Below are positions 55,407 to 64,000 of a stretch of 64,000 nt of DNA, in pieces (the stretch's first letter is position 1; each line of letters starts with the position of its first letter). Source of the stretch: Dipodascopsis uninucleata var. uninucleata (lineage: Eukaryota > Ascomycota > Lipomycetes > Lipomycetales > Lipomycetaceae); contig JAJLTO010000008.1 of assembly GCA_030568195.1 (NCBI GenBank), forward strand, positions 620,001-684,000, in the 5' to 3' direction. The notes beneath the pieces were generated by a model. That model worked only from the letters and a program-made list of their open reading frames with translations, made no database searches and was not told the DNA's origin. A program made the position numbers and the translations under genes.

Positions 55407-55808
55407 AAATCCCCTAATTGGTTTTACAATTTGTACATTTTTGAGCTACAGTCGCCCAGACGTTCGGCAGAGATAGTCACCACAATTTGACGACCAATGT
55501 TTCTGATTCAATTACAGAATATCACTGTATCCCACAAAACAAAAACAAACGGGAGATAACTGCAGGATAATGGCGATAGCTGCGTGTAGTAGAGAAAATT
55601 ATATGGGGATGCTTCCCCGCATCCATGACTCTGTAGGCTGTGTTGCCAGCAGTATATAGAGCTACTATTTAACAGTAAGATACCTGAAAAGGAGAAGAAG
55701 AAAGAGCGAATCATCGCTTTGTGAAGAAATATAGAAGTTGTAGACGACAAGAAATAAGTGTCTGGAGAAGTATTTAAGACCTCAAGAATATAGTCTGCTA
55801 TCTACACC

Positions 55809-56786
55809 ATGACTGGATCAAGACCTCCTCCATCTGGAATCTACGTCCCGGCACCAACATTCTTTGTTGGAAAGCAGGCTTCCACATATTCAATTTACAA
55901 CCCTCCGCTTGATTGCGAAACACAGCTTCAGCACACTCTTTTTCTCGCAAAAAATGGTATTCGTGGAGTAGTGCTGCTTGGATCAACCGGTGAAGCAGTC
56001 CATTTGTCTAATGACGAGCGCTCGCAAGTCCTCTCTTTCGTCCGCAAGGGCTTGGACGACGCTGGCTATACACAGTTTCCAATCATCGCAGGGACTGCTG
56101 CAAATTCTGCAGTAGAGACAGTACAGCAGCTTGAGGATGCCAAAGCCTGCGGCAGTGAGTATGGTATGGTGCTCGCTCCATCTTACTTTGCGTCTGCAGT
56201 TACTCAACAGGGCCTTATTGAATGGTATACAGAAGTAGCTAATAGATCACCCATCCCTATCTTGATTTACTACTATCCTGGTGTATCAAATGACATTGTG
56301 ATCAAGATCTCGACTTTCGAGCAGCTTGCTAAGCATCCTAACATTGTTGGCTGCAAGCTGTCACATGGTAACATCTCTCACCATATACTCTTGGCACAAT
56401 CGCCTGTGATCTTGGAAAATAATTTCTCTGTCTTTAGCGGAATGAGCCGCCAACTACTTCCTGTAGTCGCTATTGGAGGAGCTGGTGCGATCGATGGCTT
56501 GGCAGGTATATTTCCCAAGTCAATAGTGCATTTGTTTAACCTGTCGCAGGCAGGAAAGATTGCTGAGGCTCGCAAAGTTCAGTATGCTGCCTCACGTGCA
56601 GAGGAGGCTTTTGCTAGCCTCGGAATTATTGGTGTCAAGGAAGCTGCCAGTAGGTTCCTTGGCTTGGGAGAACGTGATGGGGGACGTATTCCTCTGCGTG
56701 GAGGACTCGAAGGCGGAGAAGCTGTCTGGCAGGAAAAATATGAGCCTTTATTCAAGGACATTGCCGCCCTCGAGGCTACTTTGTAA
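55809..56786 (+). CDS. Aldolase 2, DHDPS/NAL family (2-keto-3-deoxy-sugar-acid type)
   Basis: Schiff-base lyase of the DHDPS/NAL family, 325 residues, one exon. The carboxylate loop is GSTGEAVHLSNDER, the catalytic Tyr154 lies in LIYYYPG, and the Schiff-base Lys183 in VGCKLSHGN. It has the fungal-style start PPPSGIYVPAPTFF and an inserted YNPPLDCETQ before the first helix. The overall layout resembles GaaC-type 2-keto-3-deoxy-galactonate lyases more than aldolase 1 does. Its position, head to head with one dehydratase and tail to tail with its paralogue, argues that it cleaves their product to pyruvate and glyceraldehyde (or lactaldehyde if the substrate is a deoxy acid). Stereochemistry of the substrate is not readable. 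Confidence 0.87.
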   Translation: MTGSRPPPSGIYVPAPTFFVGKQASTYSIYNPPLDCETQLQHTLFLAKNGIRGVVLLGSTGEAVHLSNDERSQVLSFVRKGLDDAGYTQFPIIAGTAANSAVETVQQLEDAKACGSEYGMVLAPSYFASAVTQQGLIEWYTEVANRSPIPILIYYYPGVSNDIVIKISTFEQLAKHPNIVGCKLSHGNISHHILLAQSPVILENNFSVFSGMSRQLLPVVAIGGAGAIDGLAGIFPKSIVHLFNLSQAGKIAEARKVQYAASRAEEAFASLGIIGVKEAASRFLGLGERDGGRIPLRGGLEGGEAVWQEKYEPLFKDIAALEATL

Positions 56787-57097
56787 ACAATATCGTACTA
56801 CTGTTCTAGGTTACTTATGTATTCCATAGTTTAATAATAAATAAAGCGCCTACTTTAGAATCGATAACAATAGTACACTATATTTTACGTATCTTAACCT
56901 TACTAGAAAAAGAAGTATATCACAGTAAATATTAACACGAAAGGATCTTAAATGACAATCACATGTATTAACAGCTATCATTTTATAATAATCAAATGTC
57001 TACAAAAGAAAAAGCATTATACAGATACCTCACAACAAAAAGTGCAAAACTGAACCATATAACAAAAAGAATAACGAACATGCTGCATCAAGACCTT
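56787..57097. other. Short intergenic region between convergent genes
   Basis: About 310 bp of very A+T-rich DNA between the stops of aldolase 2 and dehydratase 2. It should hold both 3' UTRs; no other element seen. Confidence 0.7.
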
Positions 57098-58486
57098 TTA
57101 CCATTCACGAATACCTCCATCAGGTCCACGCCAGACAGGATTACGCCATGAAAAGTCCTTGAATTCCTCAGCAGCCTTGCGGACGAGATCTTCGTTAATT
57201 TCGATACCAAGACCTGGACCACCAAGGGCATTGACAAAACCACGCTCGACAGCAAAGACCTCAGGGTTGGTCATGTAGGTGAAGAGATCATAATCAGAAG
57301 CAGCATTATAGTGCATCTTCCATGACATTTCACAAATAACAAAGTTAGGAGTAGAAATGGCGATCTGCAAAGAGGCAGCGAAGGCTATAGGACCAAGAGG
57401 ACAATGTGGAGCGACACCAATATCATAAGTCTCAGCCATTGATGCAATACGTTTGGTCTCAGAAATACCACCAGAGTGAGAAATATCTGGTTGGATAATG
57501 TCGATGCAGCCAGACTCAAAGTATGGCCTGCACATCTGACGTGTGTAAAGACGCTCACCAAGAGCCACTGGGATAGTGGTCTGCTCATACAATTTTTTGA
57601 GCTCATCGACATGGCCGGGAAGAAGAGGTTCCTCGATGAAAAGAGGAGAGTATGGCTCCAAGGCACGGGCAAGTTGCTTGGCCATAGTCTTGTGAAGACG
57701 ACCGTGGAAATCAAGACCAACATCAATACCAATTGAACGAACGTCTTTGATACGCTCGACAGTTGCCTTAAGGTCATCTGGAGAGGCTAACCACGCCAAA
57801 GACTCGACAGCATTCATCTTAACAGCCGTGAAACCCTGGTCTTTTCTGTCCTGGGCTTGTTTAAGAACGTCCTTAGGTCTGTCGCCGCCAATCCAACCGT
57901 AGACTGCAACCTTGTCACGTACCTTACCACCTAGAAGTTGCCAAACTGGAACACCGAGGGTCTTACCCTTTATGTCCCACAAGGCAATATCAAAACCAGC
58001 AATGGCCGACATCAGTACCTCGCCTCCGCGGTAGAATCTGTGTCTGTACGCAGACTGATCTGTGAGATGAGTTAGCAATCGATGTGCTAGCATTCTAGAC
58101 CCTTGCGTTTCGGCCGTCGCGCCACAGACGGCTTAAACATAACGCCTCCCCCTGAACTTATCCCGCACGCAAACTGCAATGACGCATGCCATTAGCAGCA
58201 CCAAGCAAAGAAAAGATCAGTTAGCTTACTTACAGATATCCTCGATGTTTGCAGCCTCCCAACCGATAAATCGCTCTTTGAAGTCTTCGAAAGCACCTTC
58301 AACAGCCTCAGAATGACCCTCAAGGGTGGCCTCACCCCATCCGACAATTCCATTTTCAGTCTCAACGCGGACAAACAACCATCTGGGAGGCACGCGGAAA
58401 GTCTCAATGCTCTTTATTTTGTCTGATGAAGCCGCAGTGACGGCTGGAAGGCCTTTGCGCTCGTCAGTTTCAAGTGGAGAAGGCAT
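57098..58486 (-). CDS. D-galactonate-dehydratase-type enolase-superfamily enzyme 2
   Basis: Paralogue of dehydratase 1. Exons 58486-58234 and 58059-57098 give 404 residues; the 174-bp intron joins NIEDI to YQSAYRHRFYRGG in frame. All expected active-site residues are present: DFHGR, FIEEPLL, LGERLYTR, ILQPDISHSGG, APHCPLGPIAFAA, and the same PDGGIREW ending. It differs by a 22-residue N-terminal extension (MPSPLETDERKGLPAV), which is not strongly targeting-like, and by the intron, which the paralogue lacks. Two dehydratases may handle different aldonates or different growth conditions. It is divergent from the KduD-like SDR. Confidence 0.88.
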
Positions 58487-59646
58487 GTTGTATGAACTAT
58501 ATGTACTGCAGAGCTAGACTTTGTTAAATTCAGATCCGCAACAGCCTAAAAACAACCAAATCACTCTCAAATATATGCGTATATACATATGTGTAGAATC
58601 TGCATGCGCACAGCTACAATATATATGTCTATATCATAAGATCATGAAGGCGATTGAATCTTGTACTTACCTGGGGAACTTTTTTAGTCTGTCTGATCGG
58701 CCACGAAAAGATGAATAACTGAAGATGTAGGGACACTACCTATATAAATAGGTGGTTTGGGCGACAACATGTTTTGAACGGGAAATATAACAGCAGAATT
58801 GGGATAGTTGATCAACCCGCAAGCCTAGTAAGAAGACTTTCTTGAGCTACCATACACTCTACCTTCTTAGTAGTGCTCCCCAAAATTTCTTGCATATACA
58901 AGCATTATGAGAACTCTATATTCAGCGTAGTCTGCAGCTGCTAGTCCGATATTGCACTAGTGTCAGCCGAATGTCAAAATTCAAGTGTGGCGTTACCCGG
59001 ACTAATCTCATTTAACTGTGGGATTATCCCGCGCGATCGTTTTTCTTCCTTTTCAGGCATTTAGTGCGTGGCAATCTCGGTTACCATCGATAGCCGGAAC
59101 AGTTGTGCGACCACGAAAGAATGCACTCCCACGCGTCGACGCGCCCACACGGCACATTGCAACCCTTTTGTAAGCCCATGATAGACCTTAATGGCTATTT
59201 TCTATATCTGGTAAGGGTATACCCCACGCTCTTATTTTCGGTTCAATTGACAATATTTTTTTGTATGCACAATTCTGCAGCTAAAAAGGAGTGCAGTAGA
59301 GTTTAGTGTGTTAGTGTGTCACAAGTGACACAGGCTACTAGAACAATCGGGAAATCTGGCTATCCATCCGAGAAGAGAAGGTCAGTTTCCGCGTCATTAT
59401 TCCACGTATATATGCTATAGCTTAGGACTTTTTCGAAAAGTAGTGCTCGGATGGTCTAAGGTAATAATTGTTAGGATTGACAGTTTTTTGACTGGCGAAC
59501 AATAAGCGATTACTAAAGATTCTGTAAGCCTGCAGAAAGCGATCGCAGGTAAAAATAAATTAGATATTCTGATTATTTAGTGATTGATCTCTAGCGGAGG
59601 AAAAAAAGAACCGATATCATACAAAAAAAGGAGAGAAAAAATAAAA
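58487..59646. promoter_or_regulatory. Divergent promoter, dehydratase 2 / SDR
   Basis: About 1.16 kb between two divergent genes of the cluster. It contains a CGCGTCGACGCG palindrome (listed separately) and a looser CGG/CCG pair near 59.08-59.1 kb (CGGTTA and TAGCCG). No coding sequence is supported. Confidence 0.55.
59132..59143. repeat. CGCGTCGACGCG palindrome
   Basis: Perfect 12-bp palindrome about 500 bp upstream of the SDR gene. It contains no CGG triplet pair of the classic Zn2Cys6 spacing, so its role is unclear. Confidence 0.6.
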
Positions 59647-60532
59647 ATGGGCGTATCAGAAAATCTCTTGAAGATGTTCTCTTTGGAGGGCAAGACTGCA
59701 CTGGTAACGTATGTACCTGAATAAGATCTTCAGATAGATATAGTGACTGGTCAAGTAATAGTAAATCGCTGACAAAATATTTTATAATAGTGGAGGTACG
59801 CGTGGTATTGGTGCGGCCATAGCTATCAGTTTCGCAGAGGCGGGTGCCAACGTTATCTTACTACAGCGAGATACATCGAAGACAGATACGAGGGATAAAA
59901 TCAATTCTCTTGACACAGGTGCTAAGGCAACTATTGTACAGTGTGATCTCTCCGATGCAGCACAGGTGAAGGGCATTGTTTCCCACATCACCAATGATCT
60001 TGGAATGATAATTGATATTCTTGTCAATTGTGGAGGTATTCAGCGACGCCATCCCGCAGAGATTTTTCCAGATTCCGACTGGGATGAGGTGCTCCAGGTC
60101 AATCTGAACACTTGCTTTACCCTTGCTCGTGATTGTGGAAAGCATATGCTCGAATCTTATGAGAAGGATCCCTCGTATAACCGTAAGATCATTAATATTG
60201 CGTCTCTAGTCTCTTACCAGGGTGGTGTCACTGTACCAGCTTACACTGCTGCCAAGCATGGTATCCTTGGCGTGACCAAGGCATTGTCCAACGAGTGGAT
60301 CTCCAAGGGTATCAATGTTAACGCTGTCGCTCCGGGATACATTGCAACTGAGATGAATACTGCTTTAATTAATAATCCAACTCGATCTCGTCAGATTATG
60401 GAGCGCATTCCAGCAGGTCGCTGGGGTACGCCTGATGATTTTAAGGGAGCCCTTGTGTTTCTTGCATCTCCCGGCTCCAACTACGTTTCTGGAGAATGTA
60501 TTGTTGTTGACGGCGGATGGATGGGACGATAA
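59647..60532 (+). CDS. KduD-like short-chain dehydrogenase
   Basis: Classical SDR of 267 residues. Exons 59647-59708 and 59791-60532; the 82-bp intron splits the cofactor motif TGGTRGIG. The catalytic set is Ser159, Tyr172 and Lys176 ([20 protein letters not shown]). The stretches [62 protein letters not shown] and VVDGGWMGR closely follow bacterial KduD / 2-deoxy-D-gluconate 3-dehydrogenase, which reduces 5-keto-4-deoxyuronate-type ketones. In this cluster it may oxidise or reduce a keto- or deoxy-sugar acid connected with the dehydratase step. It does not resemble fungal L-rhamnose 1-dehydrogenase in detail. It is divergent from dehydratase 2. Confidence 0.88.
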
Positions 60533-60792
60533 ATTATAGATGAATTGAATGCTACAAATGTTTTATGAAGAGCCTTTTGCAAAGAGAAGAGTAGAAGCTT
60601 TGAATATGAATAATTATGTTTACATTAATAGGATCAAGCTGTTCCCTGTACAATTCGAACCAAATGAACATTTGATTACCATAGGACGTCGCTACCACGT
60701 AAATGCAAATATATCAAACATAAATGCATCTCTGACTTACCGCCACTATTTTGAACTAACGTATTTGAATTGAGGATACGGATCCTCCGTCT

Positions 60793-61328
60793 TCATAGCT
60801 TGATAATCTGAGAAAGAGAGAGTCTGACTGCAACTCTCTTATCTCCAGCTGCAGCAAAGATTTTATCTACGATTTCTAACAGGATCCTTGCGCGGTTCTC
60901 AATAGATCCACCGTACTCATCTTCTCTGATTCGAAACATCTTGCAAGAATTGGTCCAAGAGAAAACCATTGGCCGCGTGTATTTCAACACCGTCGAAGCC
61001 AGCTTCCTGAGAATCAAGAGCCGTAGTGACAAAATTTCTTCAATCTTCTTTATTTCCTCAATAGTCAGAGCATGCGGAACGTCCTGATCTTCGCATGGAA
61101 TTGCACTAGCTGCAAGCCTTTCTACTGGATTAGCACTATGGTTTACTCGTCCTAGGCCAACAATTTGAGTAAAGATAAAGCTCTTTTTATCATGCGCTGT
61201 GTTGGTTACCTTTTTCCATTCTATAACTTGCTTGTCTGTAAAGGGACCTAGGGCGTTGTCGCGTCCTGGATTCTTGTCGAGACTTCAAGATCTCCTACTT
61301 TAATTCGAGTAAATAGAGGATCTGCCAT
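60793..61328 (-). pseudogene. Old yellow enzyme (NADPH dehydrogenase) relic
   Basis: The reverse strand starts MADPLFTRIKVGDLEVSTRI, the usual OYE opening, then jumps, without the roughly 80 residues that hold the first FMN-binding strands, to LGPFTDKQVIEWKK, SFIFTQIVGLGRVNH and ASAIPC. A frame change follows: ALDSQEAGFDGVEIHAANGF and LLDQFLQDVSNQR lie in a different frame from EDEYGGSIENRARILLEIVD. The sequence stops after RVAVRLS, so the C-terminal ~150 residues are missing. A typical OYE is about 370-400 residues, so this copy is about half a gene with at least an internal deletion and frame breaks. It is a host metabolic gene in decay, next to the SDR. Confidence 0.85.
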
Positions 61329-62726
61329 TGTGAGATACTAAATAATTCTATATAATAAGAGCTAATATACAGAAAAACAGTAGAATGATCAATAGTCCAA
61401 TTGCTAATCTGTTTATGTCTCTCTAAACAAATAACGGAATTATCAGGACCTTAAATATGCTATTTTATGCATATGAAATGAAACTAGGTGCTCAAAGGCA
61501 CAAGATTTTCTAAATCAACGACGTAGTGGTATACTTTGTAATACATCTGCTTGGAAGTGCTCATAGAAAACTTAGATGAGCTTACCAACCTCAGCTAAAT
61601 CGGTACGCTCCGTAATAATCCAATTCATGATCTAATAAGATTAATTTGGCCGATATATTGGTATCTGCACCGAGAGGAAACGGAGTTTCTCTTAAATAGT
61701 TATAATTTTAACACCGACAACCAGCTTCACGAATTATTAGTAAATGTATTGTTCACTGAGTTAATAGCCCTAACTGCTGGCCGATTGTTTGTTTGCCCTA
61801 AGTGGTATGTAAACCGGCTTTATGAACGATCCGCGTATGCACAAAACCCGCACATACAAGTACATATTTTTATAGGCCCGGCTCGTAAACATCCCAGAGA
61901 GCTCTCCTCTTCAGCGATCTCTGCCGACATTCGCGGTCGTATATTTTACTGAATAGATATACTGCCATGTGAATGCAGATTTGCCGTTTCTATGATAGCT
62001 GTAGTATCGTTTTGTATTATTGGTAGATCATATAGCTAATTAGAATATCGATTCCTGCTTAACGAGAGCGAAAGAAATAGTTAGAATCAAGCTTCAGTTA
62101 AAGCCTTAGAGCTAGGAGAATCGTCATTTTTTCCTCACCAATTACTTTCGTCAAAGACGTACACAGAGGCAGTAAATAGATTTCTACTTTTACCGGCATC
62201 ATTAGTAACATACAATAGACTTCAAACCATTATAAGCTACGAATGATAGTGAAATGGCTAATAGCACTATGTACTGTCTGTGGGTAGTGGGACTGACCAG
62301 AGAGCGGAAATCCTACTGACATATAAGTGCGGTGATATTTATGTAATGATATTTATGTAATATGGACTACAAACTTAGTCATCAGTGCCCCGCCTTTTTT
62401 CTGTGGCAGGTAGTGAGTGCGTTAAATGGAACTACTTCGCTAACCCATTTAAACATCACCTTATTGCAGTTCCGTGCACACGAAATCCTGGACAACATCC
62501 AATGATATATACTCTTTAGATACAAAGCATCGTGATATAGAGGCATTAAGCTTAATTAGGTTGGAATTTACTCCAGTTTCAAAACCTTTCGAACTTAGAT
62601 GAACAGGCGTTTAGAGGTGGAGACCCCAGACTCCGGTAATTGACTCAAGTAGCCGGGTTGCCGCATTCTTAATTTTTGTTTTTTTAATAAAATACAAAAA
62701 GAAATCAATTCGAGACCCTGCGGAGA
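61329..62726. other. Intergenic, upstream of regulator C
   Basis: About 1.4 kb between the OYE relic and regulator C. Only short frames without family features are present. It probably contains the promoter and leader of regulator C. Confidence 0.55.
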
Positions 62727-64000
62727 ATGGATATCAGTCTTATTACTGCTGCTAGCGAACGAGCAAGTCAGCAAAATGCAGATACCGTGCAGTTGGTGGA
62801 TGTCGACAATTCTAGCGACGTGGACTCGCAGGTCATGGAGAGCTCAAATCACAGCATGCAAAGCATGCGAGACGCCCTATTGCCGAAAGGAAGAACTGAC
62901 AAGTCCAAAAGAAAGCGCGCCTACAAAGCCTGTCTGAACTGCAGAAAGCGCAAGGTATGATTGCCGTTAATTACATCACTCTAAGGCTATTGGTCTTGTA
63001 CTAATAATATATTTTCGTGTTACAGGCAAAATGTATCTTCCCTCCTGATATGGCCTTCATCCCACCATGTATCCGCTGTCAGCGAGAAGGCTGCGAGTGT
63101 AGATTTGTTCCTTCTCGTAGAGGAGGGCGCAGAGTGAAGAAGTCATCTACAGAAGAGGCTCGTGACCCTAGGGAGCCAGCACAAATAGAGTCCAATAACC
63201 CAGAAAACGAGAATAACTTAACGGCAAGTGATTCCAGACTGGCAGATAAAGAAGCGAATGTCAACAACGGCGACCAATTTGAATATCATGAGAATATTCA
63301 TGGTCACCAGACACAAGAAAAGAAGATAGATGCACACGAAAGCACCCAAGTAGATACGGAAACTCTTGCATTCTCCATGATGAGAAATCCTTCCGACGCG
63401 ATAAGCCTTTTAACTCAGGCATCGCTGTATTCGAGCAAAAAGAATGGTTATTACACCCAAGACGACGAAGATGACGAGGAAGAGTCCAGTGCACACTCGG
63501 ATGACGACTCAGCAGAAAAATCTGTAATGGGAGACGGCTTAGACGATGCGCAGATAAGATCAAGAGCCCGACTTTCTGTGTATCCATCAAAAAAGCTGAA
63601 AAGGACACCTCTGGAGAAAATAGCTGCTTTCCCGCTTATAAAGAAGGGTTATATAAATCCTACTCAACTGAGAACTTATGTGTCGATATACTTTACAAGA
63701 CACAATCATTATCTACCTCTTATGCCATTGGCTCACATTCCCAAGAATGACGAGATGCTGAGTGATTTCGCAGAGCGAGAACCATTTCTTCTTATAGCGA
63801 TGATAATTGTTGCGTCTCGCTTCGAAAATTGCGCTGTTCATGAAGCATGTTGGAAATACATGCAAACGATAATCAGCGATTTAATGTTTGGAACTGAGCC
63901 CACTGTCGGTGCTGTAGAAGCGTTGATGCTTCTCTCTGAAAATATCCCTAGATTTCCGCATGTCGAGCAATCACAAATACACTATTACGAAGAACGGACG
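62727..64000 (+). CDS. Zn2Cys6 transcription factor (ARCA/Aro80-like), regulator C, 3' end off window
   Basis: Zinc-cluster regulator, cut by the right edge. Exons 62727-62954 and 63026->64000. The cluster reads CLNCRKRKAKC...PPCIRCQREGCEC with the same C-X2-C-X6-C-X11-C-X2-C-X6-C spacing as regulator A. The 71-bp intron splits it exactly between KRK and AKC. Shared blocks with regulator A are VDTETLAFS.MRNPSDAI, GYINPTQLRTYVSIYFTRHN, EPFLLIAMIIVASRFE, CWKYMQTIISDLMFGTEPT and VGAVEALMLLSENIP. Over 117 aligned residues I count 83 identities. An acidic run (DDEDDEEESS) lies in the linker. Its location next to the SDR/dehydratase cluster suggests a local regulator (inference). Confidence 0.92.

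Larger units (their letters stand above)
54794..55808. promoter_or_regulatory. Divergent promoter, dehydratase 1 / aldolase 2
   Basis: About 1 kb shared by two divergent genes expected to act in successive steps. It contains two TA microsatellites and a perfect GCGGATA/TATCCGC palindrome (listed separately). No coding sequence seen. Confidence 0.6.

Overview
The window looks like nuclear DNA of an ascomycete yeast or another early-branching ascomycete. Genes are monocistronic. Many carry short GT-AG introns with GTAAGT or GTATGT donors. CTG is read as leucine at a conserved position of the C1-tetrahydrofolate synthase (inference from alignment with the known family). A DinB-type polymerase kappa with a UBZ finger is present; it is absent from Saccharomyces cerevisiae but known in fission yeast and filamentous ascomycetes. 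An intron-rich, early-diverging yeast lineage (Lipomycetaceae-like, for example) fits, but the species is not identified.

The left third (1-27 kb) is housekeeping. It holds DNA polymerase kappa (cut by the left edge), a four-exon RCF1/HIG1 respiratory supercomplex factor, an unresolved spliced locus, an OPY2-like membrane anchor, eIF3i (five exons), trifunctional C1-THF synthase, succinate dehydrogenase iron-sulfur subunit SDH2, NADP-isocitrate dehydrogenase, a C2/proline-rich Inn1/Fic1-like cytokinesis protein and an unidentified serine-rich protein. C1-THF synthase and NADP-IDH each have a targeting-type N-terminus followed by a second in-frame ATG exactly where the cytosolic enzyme would begin, so each may make two isoforms from one gene.

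The right part (29-64 kb) is accessory in character: sugar-acid and polyol catabolism, transport and regulators. It holds a sorbitol/xylitol-type dehydrogenase, two aldolases of the DHDPS/NAL family, two paralogous D-galactonate-dehydratase-type enolase-superfamily enzymes, a KduD-like short-chain dehydrogenase, a DHA1 drug:H+ antiporter, a PDR-type ABC transporter, an isochorismatase-like gene with a stop codon in its conserved N-terminus, an old yellow enzyme relic, and three Zn2Cys6 regulators. The core at 53.6-60.5 kb is arranged as two head-to-head pairs (dehydratase/aldolase and dehydratase/SDR) meeting tail to tail. Two of the Zn2Cys6 regulators are close paralogues (83 of 117 aligned residues identical by hand count) lying on either side of this region. 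The most attractive inference is a non-phosphorylative aldonate pathway: aldonate to 2-keto-3-deoxy-aldonate to pyruvate plus an aldehyde, with local regulators.

Several long stretches without a visible gene (15.7-18.9, 27.1-29.6, 31.3-34.0 and 38.4-42.1 kb) separate the blocks. Five perfect TCACGTGA octamers lie in intergenic DNA, including upstream of the respiratory genes RCF1 and SDH2. No tRNA, rRNA, CRISPR array or intact mobile element was recognised.
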